A stretch of 64,000 nucleotides of DNA from CAZSXU01 sp964610505 (GCA_964610505.1 CAZSXU010000004.1:95063-159062); one strand, 5' to 3'. Numbered from the stretch's first letter, positions 46,473 to 55,584 are shown. Numbers and translations: made by a program. The notes: generated from the sequence alone by a model not told the origin.

Positions 46473-46760
46473 GCAAATTCTTCCAAGCCCACCAATTTCG
46501 TTGCAACAACAATAACTCCAACAGGTTACAAACCAAGCAAAGGAACACCGGAATCCGCAAATCTCTCCCCAAAGTCCTGCTTGAAGAAGAGCCATAAGTG
46601 TTGAAAGTGTGGGGTGTGAACGCGCCGAACTCGGGACGTCCACCTTTCAAAGAATCCACGTTCTCTGAGCGCTTAGCTTATTATACAATAAGTACTTAAA
46701 GATTTTTCTTCGAAGATTGTCTGAAATATCTTGCCCGCCGCGTCATCGCTGAAATGGGAC
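46473..46760. other. AT-rich non-coding island upstream of nrdJ
   Basis: Composition drops sharply here against GC-rich surroundings, with tracts such as agcttattatacaataag (6-bp palindrome cttatt/aataag) and cttaaagatttttcttcg. Two overlapping minus-strand frames of about 70 codons exist but have no known protein and no clear ribosome site. Probably a long regulatory or untranslated region. Confidence 0.5.
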
Positions 46761-46864
46761 CCTTCCCGCCCGAAAAATGGCTGAAACCGGCTCCAGACTC
46801 GGTCCGACAAGACGACTTCTTAAACAGCCCCCTGCCCCATTGCACCGTCACTTGTCACCTGGTT

Positions 46865-46912
46865 CGAATCCGAACGGGTCCGAATCCGAACGGGTCCGAA
46901 TCCGAACGGGTT
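46865..46912. repeat. Three tandem copies of a 16-bp unit
   Basis: Unit cgaatccgaacgggtc at 46865-46880, 46881-46896 and 46897-46912 (last base differs). It ends exactly at the stop codon of the helix-hairpin-helix protein gene. Confidence 0.95.
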
Positions 46913-48820
46913 TCAAATCCGATACTCGACCTGAATCCCGCGCCACTCTCGATCCGATGAAAACCGGGAGCCTTCCCAGTGGAGACCCACCACCACGGAA
47001 GCGAGGATTTTGCGCCTCACCACGAGCGAGTGCCCACATCCCGATTGCGACGCCTGCATGAACCGCATCTCTCCCGGAAGCGATCCGGCGTACGCATAGA
47101 GACTAGGTGCGGAGGGCTCGATCCATGCGGAGACCACCGTACCGGCAAAAGTCCAGGCCCCGAAACGTGCGGAGGTCGAGAGCCGAGCCAGAGTTCCCCT
47201 CGCACCGCCCGCCGTCGCTTCCTTGAGATCGCAGGAGAATCTGGTACTCTCTCCCGGTCGATATCGAACCCTAAGCGTGCTCCGAATCGTTCTCTGCCCG
47301 TCCACCTCCATGTCGGGCGAACGGGTGGTTTTCCACTCCCAGGAAGCGTCCAGACGGCGCGACCCCCACTCGACCGTGAGCAGCGTTTCACTTCGTCGAG
47401 GCGGCACGGACTGTAACCACGTTCTCCACGGCCGCGATTCCAGATCCGCCACGATCGAAAGAACCAGCGCCGGGCACGCCTTCAGCCGAAGTCCGAAGAG
47501 TGCGCCTTCCTCGTTCCGCATGGCGGCGTTGTCGACCCGGGCCAGAGATCCGTGGGGAGAGTACAGAAACGTGTCGAGCTTCCGAATCCAGACGATCGCT
47601 TCGATGAGATCCCGAATCTCCGCCCAACCGATCACAAACGAGGGCCGGCCCCCGAGAAGAATCTCACCGAACAGGGACCCGCTTCCTCGCTCCACCCACC
47701 AATCGCAACTCGCCGCGGCGTGCGACGTACCGCGGAATCTCACGCCGTCGCGTTCGGGATTCCCCAGCATCACTTCGTGTGAGTACGACTGCCGGTAGAA
47801 CGTCACGCCTGCGCGGTCCGGCCCGCGCCGCCACACCACTCGCCCCCCGCCCAGACGCTGCCGTCCCCGATCCCTGTCTTCCTCTTCCTGTTCGGTTCGG
47901 TGGTACCCGGTGACCGGGAACGCCGTGATCCTGCCGTCCTCATCGACGCGCGCATCGACGGGGGCGTCGGAGACAAACAGGTGAACCATCCACCGGCCGA
48001 CATGGGACCGAACAACCAGACCTCGAAGGGAGCCTGATTCCCGGGTGCTCGAGAACCCCCGCGCGCCCTCGTCGCGGCGGGGCAACCGCCCGACCGCCGG
48101 GGTGCCGAGCCCGCCGGACCCGAAGAGCAATCCCTGCCCAAACCGGACCACATAATCCCCGACGATGAGGTGGTCGACGAAACCGAATGGCCGGGAAACC
48201 GGGCCGCGAATCTCCAGATAGGCCGACGTGTGATCCGAGAGGTTCGCCTCGCCCGGATCCTTTTCCTGTACGGCGCCGAAGGCGATTCGCGGAACCGGCT
48301 GCATTCGCACGCGCGTCGTAACCCGAGCGCCCGCGGGCCATGCCGCGCCGCCGGAGCCACCGATTCGAAGGCGGACGTTTCCGCTCCGTTCGGGCCGGGC
48401 ACGGCGGACGAAGAAGACCGCCTCCATGATTCCCGCCCGGTCCGGATCGAGTGCAAGCACCTTCACGGCCCGTCCGACGGAACCCCACGGCCGGCCCGAG
48501 AAAATCCGGTCGATCTCGGTTCGCGAGAACAGACCCAGGGCTTCGAGCTCGGGTGCGCCCACCCGGTTGAGATCCATGCGGGTGCCCGCGTAGGATTGGA
48601 CGACGGTCTCCAGGTCCGTGTTCTCGCTCGATTCCTCCACCCAGCGTTCGGGAGTCCACTCGGCCCCAGCGGGCGTCATCGCACCGGCGGCGAACCCGAA
48701 TAGCACAAACCACACCCAAAGTCCCCCAAGAGTGACGCCGCGCAATGAATCGCCACGCCACCGCTTGCAGCCCAGAGCCGAGACACGACATCCGAGGGCC
48801 CAGGATCTCGTCGAATCCAT
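46913..48820 (-). CDS. Exported helix-hairpin-helix domain protein with β-barrel-like body
   Basis: 635 residues. A hydrophobic signal segment (GGLWVWFVLFGFAAGAMTPAGA) follows a basic N-terminus. Then come an acidic linker, a ComEA-like helix-hairpin-helix at about 70-120 (MDLNRVGAPELEALGLFSRT, then EIDRIFSGR), and a long run of alternating strands typical of an outer-membrane barrel (YVVRFGQGLLFGSGG, HLIVGDYV), ending QVEYRI. Bacteroidota carry similar proteins of unknown role. Start 48820 follows gggagg by 6 bases. The frame reaches 48976, but the extension is low-complexity. The next gene upstream (49090) is another barrel protein. Confidence 0.75.
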   Translation of the reverse strand: MDSTRSWALGCRVSALGCKRWRGDSLRGVTLGGLWVWFVLFGFAAGAMTPAGAEWTPERWVEESSENTDLETVVQSYAGTRMDLNRVGAPELEALGLFSRTEIDRIFSGRPWGSVGRAVKVLALDPDRAGIMEAVFFVRRARPERSGNVRLRIGGSGGAAWPAGARVTTRVRMQPVPRIAFGAVQEKDPGEANLSDHTSAYLEIRGPVSRPFGFVDHLIVGDYVVRFGQGLLFGSGGLGTPAVGRLPRRDEGARGFSSTRESGSLRGLVVRSHVGRWMVHLFVSDAPVDARVDEDGRITAFPVTGYHRTEQEEEDRDRGRQRLGGGRVVWRRGPDRAGVTFYRQSYSHEVMLGNPERDGVRFRGTSHAAASCDWWVERGSGSLFGEILLGGRPSFVIGWAEIRDLIEAIVWIRKLDTFLYSPHGSLARVDNAAMRNEEGALFGLRLKACPALVLSIVADLESRPWRTWLQSVPPRRSETLLTVEWGSRRLDASWEWKTTRSPDMEVDGQRTIRSTLRVRYRPGESTRFSCDLKEATAGGARGTLARLSTSARFGAWTFAGTVVSAWIEPSAPSLYAYAGSLPGEMRFMQASQSGCGHSLVVRRKILASVVVGLHWEGSRFSSDREWRGIQVEYRI

Positions 48821-48924
48821 GTCGTCCTCCCTTCGCCCCCGTCTCCACCCAGTCGAACCTCGATCGATACGCGTTCTATTCCAGTGGGGCGGACGCGTGA
48901 CCGCGCCAAAGAGATCCGAAATCC

Positions 48925-49076
48925 GAGAGCCGAAAGCCGGAACACACCAGCCCCGGGTCGCCACCCTCCCCGGCAATCAGAATCCCCCATTCTCGCCCTG
49001 GAGGAATGACGCCGAGCCTTGCCCGCACCAAAAGGCCATGCCGGAGAACCGAAAGCCGGAACACACCTGCCCCGGG
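48925..49076. repeat. Direct repeat of about 33 bp, two copies 119 bp apart
   Basis: gagagccgaaagccggaaca... at 48925-48957 and gagaaccgaaagccggaaca... at 49044-49076 share all but two positions, both ending ccccggg. The word gagagccgaaag also forms the arms of the inverted repeat at 43761-43811. The pair lies between two envelope-protein genes. Confidence 0.85.
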
Positions 49077-49089
49077 ACGAGCGTCTCGA

Positions 49090-49926
49090 CTATCGACGCT
49101 CGACGCTCGACGCTCCGCATCTCAGCAGCACCGACACCCGCTCGGAGAATCCCAGCACCGAATGCCAATGAACCGCCACATCCACGCCGATTCCGTGAAC
49201 CCGAACTCCCAACCCGCCCGATAGTTCCCCGGGCTCCGTCGAGCGACCTGCTCGAAGGAGAATCCCGCGCCTCGCGGGGACCTCCACACCGAAACGGATT
49301 CGCCTCGGCCGACCCGGCTCCTGCTCCACGTCAAGGACCGCCACCGCGCCTCCGGGACCGGACATCGAGCCGCCCAGGCCGATTCGGGGACCCGGAAGCG
49401 TGTCTTCCAGACCGCTGCCGACCGGCCCCAAACCCGACACGAGGAAACCCAGGGTGAACCTTCCGTTCATTCTCGCGAGAAGCCCCAGGTCGACCACCCC
49501 GCCGGCTCGGGTGCCCACGTGTCCAATCTGGAGGACCAGGCCTCGCGCCCGAATTCCATACGCGACCGCTCCCCTGGCCATCCCCAGAGAAGCCGACAGC
49601 GTCAGCTCCCGATACCCCGCCTCTCCGAACTGGGCGGCTCCCGCGCCCACGGTTCCCCAACCGAACCGCCGCCCTCCCCACAGGCTTCGCCACCCCAGGC
49701 TCTCCATCCCGTACAGACGCGCGGCCGTGATTCGCAGCGGACAGCGGAGGGCCCGCGCCAGATGCGCGGGATTGCCGAACGACCGCCCGAATTGCGTTTC
49801 GCGCGCCGTACCCGCGTCGGCCACCCCACCGGACTCGGCGTCGCACGGTATCCGCTCGAATGTCGCCCACCCCGGAATCGGAACCCCCACCAGCACCACG
49901 ATCGCCCACACACCACACCGCCACAT
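49090..49926 (-). CDS. Putative outer-membrane barrel protein, PorV/PorQ-like
   Basis: 278 residues. Short signal sequence (CGVWAIVVLVGVPIPGWA). FGRSFGNPAHLARALRCPLR resembles the GNPA motif of PorV/PorQ-type proteins. The rest is glycine-rich alternating strands (WRSLWGGRRFGWGTVGAGAAQ, GLVLQIGHVG) and a final barrel-like segment. The last residues (ASSVERR) are encoded by a short tandem repeat, cgacgctc (49090-49115). It lies between the helix-hairpin-helix protein and the lamin-tail protein genes, all three exported, suggesting a shared envelope complex. Family assignment is tentative. Confidence 0.6.
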   Translation of the reverse strand: MWRCGVWAIVVLVGVPIPGWATFERIPCDAESGGVADAGTARETQFGRSFGNPAHLARALRCPLRITAARLYGMESLGWRSLWGGRRFGWGTVGAGAAQFGEAGYRELTLSASLGMARGAVAYGIRARGLVLQIGHVGTRAGGVVDLGLLARMNGRFTLGFLVSGLGPVGSGLEDTLPGPRIGLGGSMSGPGGAVAVLDVEQEPGRPRRIRFGVEVPARRGILLRAGRSTEPGELSGGLGVRVHGIGVDVAVHWHSVLGFSERVSVLLRCGASSVERR

Positions 49927-49959
49927 CCGCCACCTCCACGATAGACCGACCTGTTTCGT

Positions 49960-50051
49960 GCCTCACGTCTCTCAAAATCCGCGAGCCACCGTTACCGCTC
50001 CGTTTCCCGCCTCACGTCCCTCAAAACCCGCGAGCCACAGTCACCGTTCCC
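49960..50051. repeat. Tandem 49-bp duplication covering the 3' end of the lamin-tail gene
   Basis: Copies start at 49960 and 50009: cctcacgtctctcaaaatcc versus cctcacgtccctcaaaaccc, then cgcgagccac and caccgtt-type sequence. The second copy contains the stop codon (50021-50023) and the last eight or nine codons; the first is a non-translated duplicate downstream. Confidence 0.85.
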
Positions 50052-50926
50052 CTGGCTTCGAAAGTCGCTCCCGCCGCGACATCGACGGCCTGGAGATAGA
50101 GAATGTAGATCCCCGTAGGCGCCGGCTCCCCCCGTTCATCCAACCCGTCCCATGCCATGCGCCCGGATCGGCCCGCCTCCCGGTCGTCCAGAAGCGTCCG
50201 CACCAGACGGCCCGTTACGTCGAACACCTGCAAGCGGATGGACGGCAGCGGAAGGGAAATCCGGAAGGAAACGAAGGTCACGCGATGGAGTTCCGGTTGG
50301 AAGGGATCGGGCGCTGCCACGAGAGACGCATCGGGCGCCCGTTCCAGATGCACACTGTTTCGCGCTCCCGGGGTGGCCCCCTCGGGCGCAAGGGACGCGC
50401 ACCAGTTGGCCGCAAGGGGCCCCACGTCGGGACTCAGCCGCTCAAGGGAGAAACCCGGCAGCCCCCAATCCTCACCGTACGCCAGGGAATCGACGACGCA
50501 TCCTCCCGCGTCGGCGAGAATCACCATGTCGGCGTAGCAGCCGTCATCGGACTGGCTGTTGTTGAGAACGGGCCAGGAACCCTCGATCTCCCGGACCCGG
50601 TGAAGCTCCACCCGGGGAAACTGTCGGAGGAAAGTCTCTTCATTCGCGACCAGAACCCGGTAGCCGTCGGGCTCGAGCAGATCCGAATCGGACGTGATCA
50701 GCGACGGAGTGCGCCGTGAATCGGAAAGCGTCCAACCGCAAAGCTGGACCGCCTTCCCGGAGACGTTCCAGAGTTCCACCCATTCGCTGCCGCCCGATTC
50801 GGGCCGGACCATGACTTCATTGAGAACCACCCCCGGAAAGCCCGAAGGCCGGCCCTCCGGGGCAAACAAAAGCGCGCCCGCAGCCGCGCCCGCGAACACG
50901 CAGATCCACCTACGGCGGCCGTACAT
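50021..50926 (-). CDS. Lamin-tail-domain surface protein with FlgD-type C-terminal domain
   Basis: 301 residues. Signal sequence (ICVFAGAAAGALLFAPEG), then a lamin tail (LTD) immunoglobulin-like domain at about 30-165 (VVLNEVMVRPESGGSEWVEL, LCGWTLSDS, LVANEETF). The C-terminal sorting-type domain covers about 200-301 (APDPFQPELHRVTFVSFRIS, LQVFDVTGRLVRTLLDD, PTGIYILYLQAVD). In this group such proteins are exported and often bind DNA, polymers or other envelope proteins. The upstream neighbour is the VWA membrane protein gene, ending 27 bases away. Confidence 0.87.
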   Translation of the reverse strand: MYGRRRWICVFAGAAAGALLFAPEGRPSGFPGVVLNEVMVRPESGGSEWVELWNVSGKAVQLCGWTLSDSRRTPSLITSDSDLLEPDGYRVLVANEETFLRQFPRVELHRVREIEGSWPVLNNSQSDDGCYADMVILADAGGCVVDSLAYGEDWGLPGFSLERLSPDVGPLAANWCASLAPEGATPGARNSVHLERAPDASLVAAPDPFQPELHRVTFVSFRISLPLPSIRLQVFDVTGRLVRTLLDDREAGRSGRMAWDGLDERGEPAPTGIYILYLQAVDVAAGATFEARGTVTVARGF

Positions 50927-50953
50927 CCCCTCATCCTCCCCACCCCCGTCGGC

Positions 50954-53206
50954 CTACGACAAGCCGGATCGCTTGCGGAGGTACCATTCCGCAAACAGCA
51001 GTCCGGTGAACAGTACAAAGAGCACCGCCTGGTTCGGCGCGCTGATCTCCCGAGCGCGCTCGACCCACCTCCTTTCGAGATTCAATCCCTCGGCCAGCAC
51101 ATCCGTCCCGGCGCCGCCCATGTATCGTCCTCCGCTGGCCCGGGCTACCTGTTTCAGCAAGTTCTCCGCCATGGCCGTTCGTTCGTATTCCAGGCTGTAG
51201 GTATCCACGGTGAGTTCCGCCGTGTCCTCTCCCAGGAGGACGTTCTCCTTCCATGCTTCGACCACTGCGGTGTAGTTCCCCGCGGGCAGAAACTCCAGCC
51301 GCCCCTCGTAGTGCCCCTCACCCGCGGAAATCGGATCCAGGACGATCCGTTCATCCTCCAGGGCTCGTGCGGACGGCGCCGCTTCCCGAAGCGTGGCCAC
51401 GACCGTGGCCCCATCCACGGGCTGGAAGAGCTCATCGTAGACTTGCGCTCGAAGCACGATCACGTCGCCGCTCCGGTACACGTGCCGATCGGTCGCCACC
51501 CGAACGCGCTCCAGATCCTCCCGAGTCACCAACCAACGGATCGCGTTGCTCCAGAAACCCACGAAGGGATTGCTCTCGCCCCCAAAGCCGGCCGCCAGGA
51601 ATTCCCATCGCCAGAGCGTGTAGGCGGAGACGAGCACGCACTTGCCCGCGCCCGCCCGCTGGACGGCGACCACCGAGAGCGGTTCGGCATCGAGGGTCAG
51701 GGCCGGATGGACCAGCAGGCGCTCGGCGCCCGGCTTCGGTTTGCCCAAGACGTTCATGGCGACCAGCGGCGGGATGTCCGCCCAAGTCCTCCGGTTCCGC
51801 TCCGGGTCGGAGTCGAGCCGGGTCACCATGTGAAGCGCTCCCTCCGTCGTCAGCACAGGTTGAAAGACCTCCGTGTAGTGACGCCCGAATCCCGTGCCGG
51901 GTCCCAGGGGAAGGACTTGTTCGATTTCCGTCCCGCGGAAGTCCAGACCGTTTCGCCCACCGACGACGGCCAGTCCCTTTCCCTCTTCGGTTACGACCCG
52001 CACCAGGCGCGCCGCTTCTCCCTTCTGGAAAAACCGGCTCGACAGGTTCCCCAGGATGAACACGTCGTAGGCCGACATCTCCCCGGCCGGCGGCAGGACC
52101 GGTCCGCCCCTCCCCACCGTTCGTGAGGTGAGCTCGACGTTGGCGTCGCGCTCCAGAGCCCGGCGGAGAAACGCGTAGTCCCATCGCGGATACGCCTCCA
52201 CGTAGTACACCTTCATCTTGCTCTTCAATACGGAGACCACCAGCAAGCGGTGGTTGTTCTCGACGACCCGTTCCCCTTCCTGGACAGGGATCTCCACCCG
52301 GTAGCGATGGACGCCCTCGACCGTCGGCGTGAAGAACAGGCTGACCCGTCGCGTTTCGCCCTCCCCCCCGGGGCGGACCCATGCCGAGTCCAGACGCGCC
52401 TCTCCCTCGCTGAGGACTACGGGCAGGCCGGCGAGATCAAGCCCGGTCACCGTGAAATCGATTCGAACCTCTACCCGGCTGTCCACGTAGGCGACCTCGT
52501 TGGTCACGCACCGGGTCACGGCCACGTCCCTGGGGGGATGCGGATCTCCGATGCCGACCGTGAACACGGGCACGCCCAGATGGGGGGCCAGGAGAACCGG
52601 ATCCTTTCCCACGTTGCTGAGCCCATCGGAGATGAGCACCAGCGCATCCGGCCGGGCGCCCCTTCCCCACTCCATGGATTGGGTCAGGGCGCGGCCCAGG
52701 TTGGTTTGATCACCGCCGGTACCGAGCGCTGCGTCCCCGGACGGATCTTCATCCAGTGGGGTCAGGTCCTCGGCGAACTGGTACAGCCGGACGTGGGCCC
52801 GTCGTTTCAGCGATTCCACCAGACCGCCGGGCGGGCCCCACAGGATTTCGAGGGCTCGCTGAATGCGGGGCCGGACATCGCCGGCCGGCTCATCCACGCC
52901 GACCGAATCCTGATCCTCAAATCCCATGCTGCGCGAGGTATCCACGAGTATGGCGACGGTCGGTTTCTCGGGAGCGTGTGAGGTCAGGGTCAGGGTGGGA
53001 TCAAGGACGATCAACATCAAGACCACCAGGGCGGCGGCCCGAAGAAGAGCCAGAACGCTTCGGCGTTCCCGCGAGAGGGGCGGTCGGCTCCGGACGTATG
53101 CCTCCAGGACCAGAGCAAGCCCGAGGAGAAAGACCCCGATCACCACCCACGGATGCTCCGAGTGGACCTTCAGTCCCGGTCTGGCCACGGCCCAGAGAAT
53201 CCCCAT
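50954..53206 (-). CDS. Membrane protein with VWA domain and glutamine-amidotransferase-like region
   Basis: 750 residues. Two N-terminal helices (about 20-37 and 52-70), a von Willebrand A domain with the metal site DTSRSM (Asp89) and VLISDGLSNVG, then β-domains, a class I amidotransferase-like segment (YYVEAYPRWDYAFLRRALE, GLAVVGGRNGLDF) and a C-terminal helix (AVLFVLFTGLLFAEWYL). This is the layout of BatA/YfbK-neighbourhood proteins of the inner membrane whose soluble part faces the periplasm. Role unknown, possibly assembly or quality control of envelope proteins such as those encoded downstream. Confidence 0.87.
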   Translation of the reverse strand: MGILWAVARPGLKVHSEHPWVVIGVFLLGLALVLEAYVRSRPPLSRERRSVLALLRAAALVVLMLIVLDPTLTLTSHAPEKPTVAILVDTSRSMGFEDQDSVGVDEPAGDVRPRIQRALEILWGPPGGLVESLKRRAHVRLYQFAEDLTPLDEDPSGDAALGTGGDQTNLGRALTQSMEWGRGARPDALVLISDGLSNVGKDPVLLAPHLGVPVFTVGIGDPHPPRDVAVTRCVTNEVAYVDSRVEVRIDFTVTGLDLAGLPVVLSEGEARLDSAWVRPGGEGETRRVSLFFTPTVEGVHRYRVEIPVQEGERVVENNHRLLVVSVLKSKMKVYYVEAYPRWDYAFLRRALERDANVELTSRTVGRGGPVLPPAGEMSAYDVFILGNLSSRFFQKGEAARLVRVVTEEGKGLAVVGGRNGLDFRGTEIEQVLPLGPGTGFGRHYTEVFQPVLTTEGALHMVTRLDSDPERNRRTWADIPPLVAMNVLGKPKPGAERLLVHPALTLDAEPLSVVAVQRAGAGKCVLVSAYTLWRWEFLAAGFGGESNPFVGFWSNAIRWLVTREDLERVRVATDRHVYRSGDVIVLRAQVYDELFQPVDGATVVATLREAAPSARALEDERIVLDPISAGEGHYEGRLEFLPAGNYTAVVEAWKENVLLGEDTAELTVDTYSLEYERTAMAENLLKQVARASGGRYMGGAGTDVLAEGLNLERRWVERAREISAPNQAVLFVLFTGLLFAEWYLRKRSGLS

Positions 53207-53255
53207 CCATCCAACTCCATTCGGGGCGGAAGTCCCATCCCGCGCCCGGCGCGAG

Positions 53256-53984
53256 CTACAAGGCGTCCAGAACGGCGGGCAGCACGGCGGCGGCGGAACC
53301 CGGGATCGTCACGTCGACCACGGAAGAGATCGGGGTCCGCGTCACGTTGACCTCCACGACGAAGGCTCCGCCCGCGGCCGCTCTCTCGGGCAGCGCGGCT
53401 GCGGGGTAGACGACCGCGGAAGTTCCCACCACGAACATCACATCCGAACGGTACGCTTCCCGGCCGGCCGTGGTGAGCGCCTCGACCGGAAGTGACTCCC
53501 CGAACCAGACGACGTCGGGGCGCAGGAGCGCTCCGCACGTACAGACCGGAGGGATTTCCACCAACGGATTCGGAAGGTCGTCGCGTGTCGTTCCTTCGGC
53601 TGTACATCGGGAGCGAAAGAGATTCCCGTGGAGCTCGCACACCGCCCGGCTTCCCGCCCGCTGGTGAAGATTGTCCACGTTCTGCGTGATCAGAAGAAAC
53701 GAGGGGACGCGCGCCTCCAACTCGACCAGAGCGCGATGTCCGGCGTTGGGCTCGGCCCCGGCGACGATCCCCCTCCGGTAATCGTACCACTCCCACACGA
53801 GTCCGGGGTCGCGGGCGAATGCCTCCGGCGTAGCGAGTTCCTCCGCCCGGTACGTCCGCCACAGCCCGCCCTCCCCGCGGAAAGTCGGAACTCCCGACTC
53901 GGCCGAAATCCCCGCTCCGGTAAGAACCGTGACCCGCCGCGCGTCCCGAAGCCGGTCGATCCAGGTCTCAATCCCGAATTCCAT
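53256..53984 (-). CDS. cobB: NAD-dependent protein deacylase (sirtuin), zinc site altered
   Basis: 242 residues. TGAGISAESGVPTFRGEGGLW, the class III (desuccinylase-type) Tyr-x-x-Arg in WYDYRR, ITQNVDNLHQRAGS, ELHGNLFRSRC with the catalytic His, and GTSAVVYPAAALPE. The usual zinc site of two CxxC pairs is incomplete: the first pair reads CTAE, so one cysteine is missing, and the second reads CTC. Other residues are intact, so it is probably active with weak or no structural zinc. Start 53984 follows gggaggaagg. Confidence 0.92.
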   Translation of the reverse strand: MEFGIETWIDRLRDARRVTVLTGAGISAESGVPTFRGEGGLWRTYRAEELATPEAFARDPGLVWEWYDYRRGIVAGAEPNAGHRALVELEARVPSFLLITQNVDNLHQRAGSRAVCELHGNLFRSRCTAEGTTRDDLPNPLVEIPPVCTCGALLRPDVVWFGESLPVEALTTAGREAYRSDVMFVVGTSAVVYPAAALPERAAAGGAFVVEVNVTRTPISSVVDVTIPGSAAAVLPAVLDAL

Positions 53985-54004
53985 CCTTCCTCCCAAGACA
54001 GAAA

Positions 54005-54032
54005 GGCCCGTCGGCCGCTCGGCCGACGGGCC
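54005..54032 (-). terminator. Terminator of the cytochrome gene
   Basis: Perfect 13-bp stem ggcccgtcggccg/cggccgacgggcc with a two-base ct centre. On the minus strand it is followed by tttc. It lies about 75 bases past the cytochrome stop and upstream of cobB. Confidence 0.8.
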
Positions 54033-54106
54033 CGGATCCGTCGCCCCACCGGGTGCGCCCTCAAGCGACCCGTCCCCTCAAGCCCGCGCGTCACGCGTAA
54101 GGCGAG

Positions 54107-55483
54107 CTAATGCACCCCGTGCTCCAGATACGTCGTGTACTCAAACTCGGGACTGTTGCTCTGGTTATGACACTCCAGGCACACGTGCTCGGGAACCCTG
54201 GCGGCCCCGGCATGCCGGGAATGCTCCGATCCCCTCCCGTGGCACGATTCGCACTGCACGTTCCAGTATTTCGGCTCAATCATCCCCGATTCCTGATCGC
54301 TCATCGTCCCATACCCGGTGGTGTGGCACATCAGGCAATCGGGATCGTTCCACTGCTCGGTCTCGGCAATCGTGGCGTACGCCGTCGCGTGCGCCGTTCC
54401 TGTCCAGGACTCGTACACGTCGGCATGGCACTTGCGGCAGGATTCGACGCTGAAGTAGCGACTCTCGCCGACCGTCGAGGCGTCGAAGCGAAACTCGTTG
54501 GCCTTCTTGGCGCGAGCCCGAATCGGGTTCTCGGTTTTCTTCTTGAACGCCGCGATCATGGCCACGGCCTCTTCATCCGAGGGACCGTCGCTCTGCAGCG
54601 ACCTGCCCTGTCCGACGAAGTTGCTGATCCCCTTCTCCTCGTTCATGGAGAGATACAGCTCGGCGTATCCCGAAGAACGCCCGCGGCACGCGGAGAAAAT
54701 GGTTTCCGCGCGCTTCTCCGCCTTCACCAGACGCCCGCGGTTGTGGGCCTCGATCCAGACGTCAATCCCGGCGATCTCCTCGCCCATCTCAAACCCCACC
54801 TGATCCCCCAGGTGAGAGAGAACGATCACGAGATCCACCTTGTCTTTCGTTCGCATCCGGTCGATGACTTCCGCCAGAGCGGTCTTCGGGTCCGAGAGCT
54901 TGATATTCTGATCCCTCCAGTCCTTGAGGGGCTCCTTGCCGCGCAGGCTTTCCCATTCTCCGGAGATCGCGGTCACGCCCACCTTTAGCCCGCCGCGCTG
55001 GATCACGCTGTACGGCGGGAAGACGGGCTCGCCCGAATCCGCGTATATCAAGTTCGCCGACACTCCGGGCAAACCGAAATCCTCGATCTGAGCCCGAAGG
55101 AACCCGAGTCCATACCGAAGCTCGGCCTCCCCAATTCCCACCACATCGTAGTGGATCAACCCCATGAGGCGGCTCACCAGCTTGCTCTTGTCCCGCTCCC
55201 GGGGCGGAGATTTGGCGCCGAAGAAATCTCCGGCGTCAAGCACCAGCGACGCGGGGTTCCCTTCTCTGAATTCCTGAATCTGCCCAACCCTCCGGGCCAG
55301 GTCTCCTTTGTCGGACGCGTGTCACCCGCAGGGTTCGATCTCACCGCCCGTCGAAGCCGTGAAGAAGATCGCAAGCTCCTCCGGCACGGGTTCCTCTTCG
55401 GGCATGAGCGAACACCCGGCCCACAGGATCAAGAGTCCCGCAAAACCGGCCGCCGCCACAACCCGCCACCTCGATGCATACAC
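54107..55483 (-). CDS. Metallophosphoesterase-tetraheme cytochrome c lipoprotein with in-frame TGA (probable selenoprotein)
   Basis: 458 codons counting the TGA. GTG 55483 has aggagg 9 bases upstream and starts a lipoprotein signal (VVAAAGFAGLLILWAGCS). Next comes FFTASTGGEIEPCG, then TGA at 55324-55322, then HASDKGDLARRVGQIQEF and SLVLDAGDFFG, the start of a 5'-nucleotidase/UshA-like metallophosphoesterase domain. Its later motifs are VGIGEAEL, NLIYAD and VIVLSHLGDQ. The C-terminus has four haem motifs: CRKCH, CLMCH, CESCH and CLECH. In relatives I recall EPCGC at this place, so the TGA sits at the second cysteine. I read it as selenocysteine (residue 54); a simple nonsense mutation is the alternative. 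Without the upstream part the frame would begin at 55243, inside the domain and without a signal. Confidence 0.8.
55282..55324 (-). promoter_or_regulatory. Possible bacterial SECIS-like stem-loop after the TGA
   Basis: Downstream of the TGA, gtccgac (55316-55310) can pair fully with gttgggc (55288-55282) using G-U pairs. Inside, agg/cct enclose a three-base aga loop about 18 bases after the TGA. The position fits bacterial SECIS elements, but the upper stem is short. Unproven. Confidence 0.35.
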
Positions 55484-55555
55484 TTGGCCCTACCTCCTGA
55501 AAGCGGTCCGTCCTGTCGCCAGGACCATGGGGGATTGCAGTTATTACCGTGTCAG

Positions 55556-55584
55556 AATCTAGCATGCCGGAGGGGCGATGTCAA
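55556..55584 (-). promoter_or_regulatory. Promoter of the cytochrome lipoprotein gene
   Basis: Perfect TTGACA (55584-55579), 17-base spacer, TAGATT (55561-55556). Transcription would start near 55549, about 65 bases before the GTG start, which supports a working gene. Confidence 0.75.

Noticed and set aside
46437..46659. Two overlapping minus-strand frames of about 70 codons in the AT-rich island
   Set aside because: No ribosome site and no family, cysteine- or leucine-rich only by base composition, and they overlap the nrdJ promoter.
46334..46700. Cobalamin riboswitch upstream of the B12-dependent reductase
   Set aside because: I could not find the conserved B12-box sequence or its stems.
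46780..46912. Possible tRNA, because ggttcgaatcc resembles a T-arm
   Set aside because: The five bases on each side of the loop do not pair (cctgg against ccgaa), no acceptor stem or anticodon arm fits upstream, and the sequence belongs to a 3x16-bp tandem repeat.
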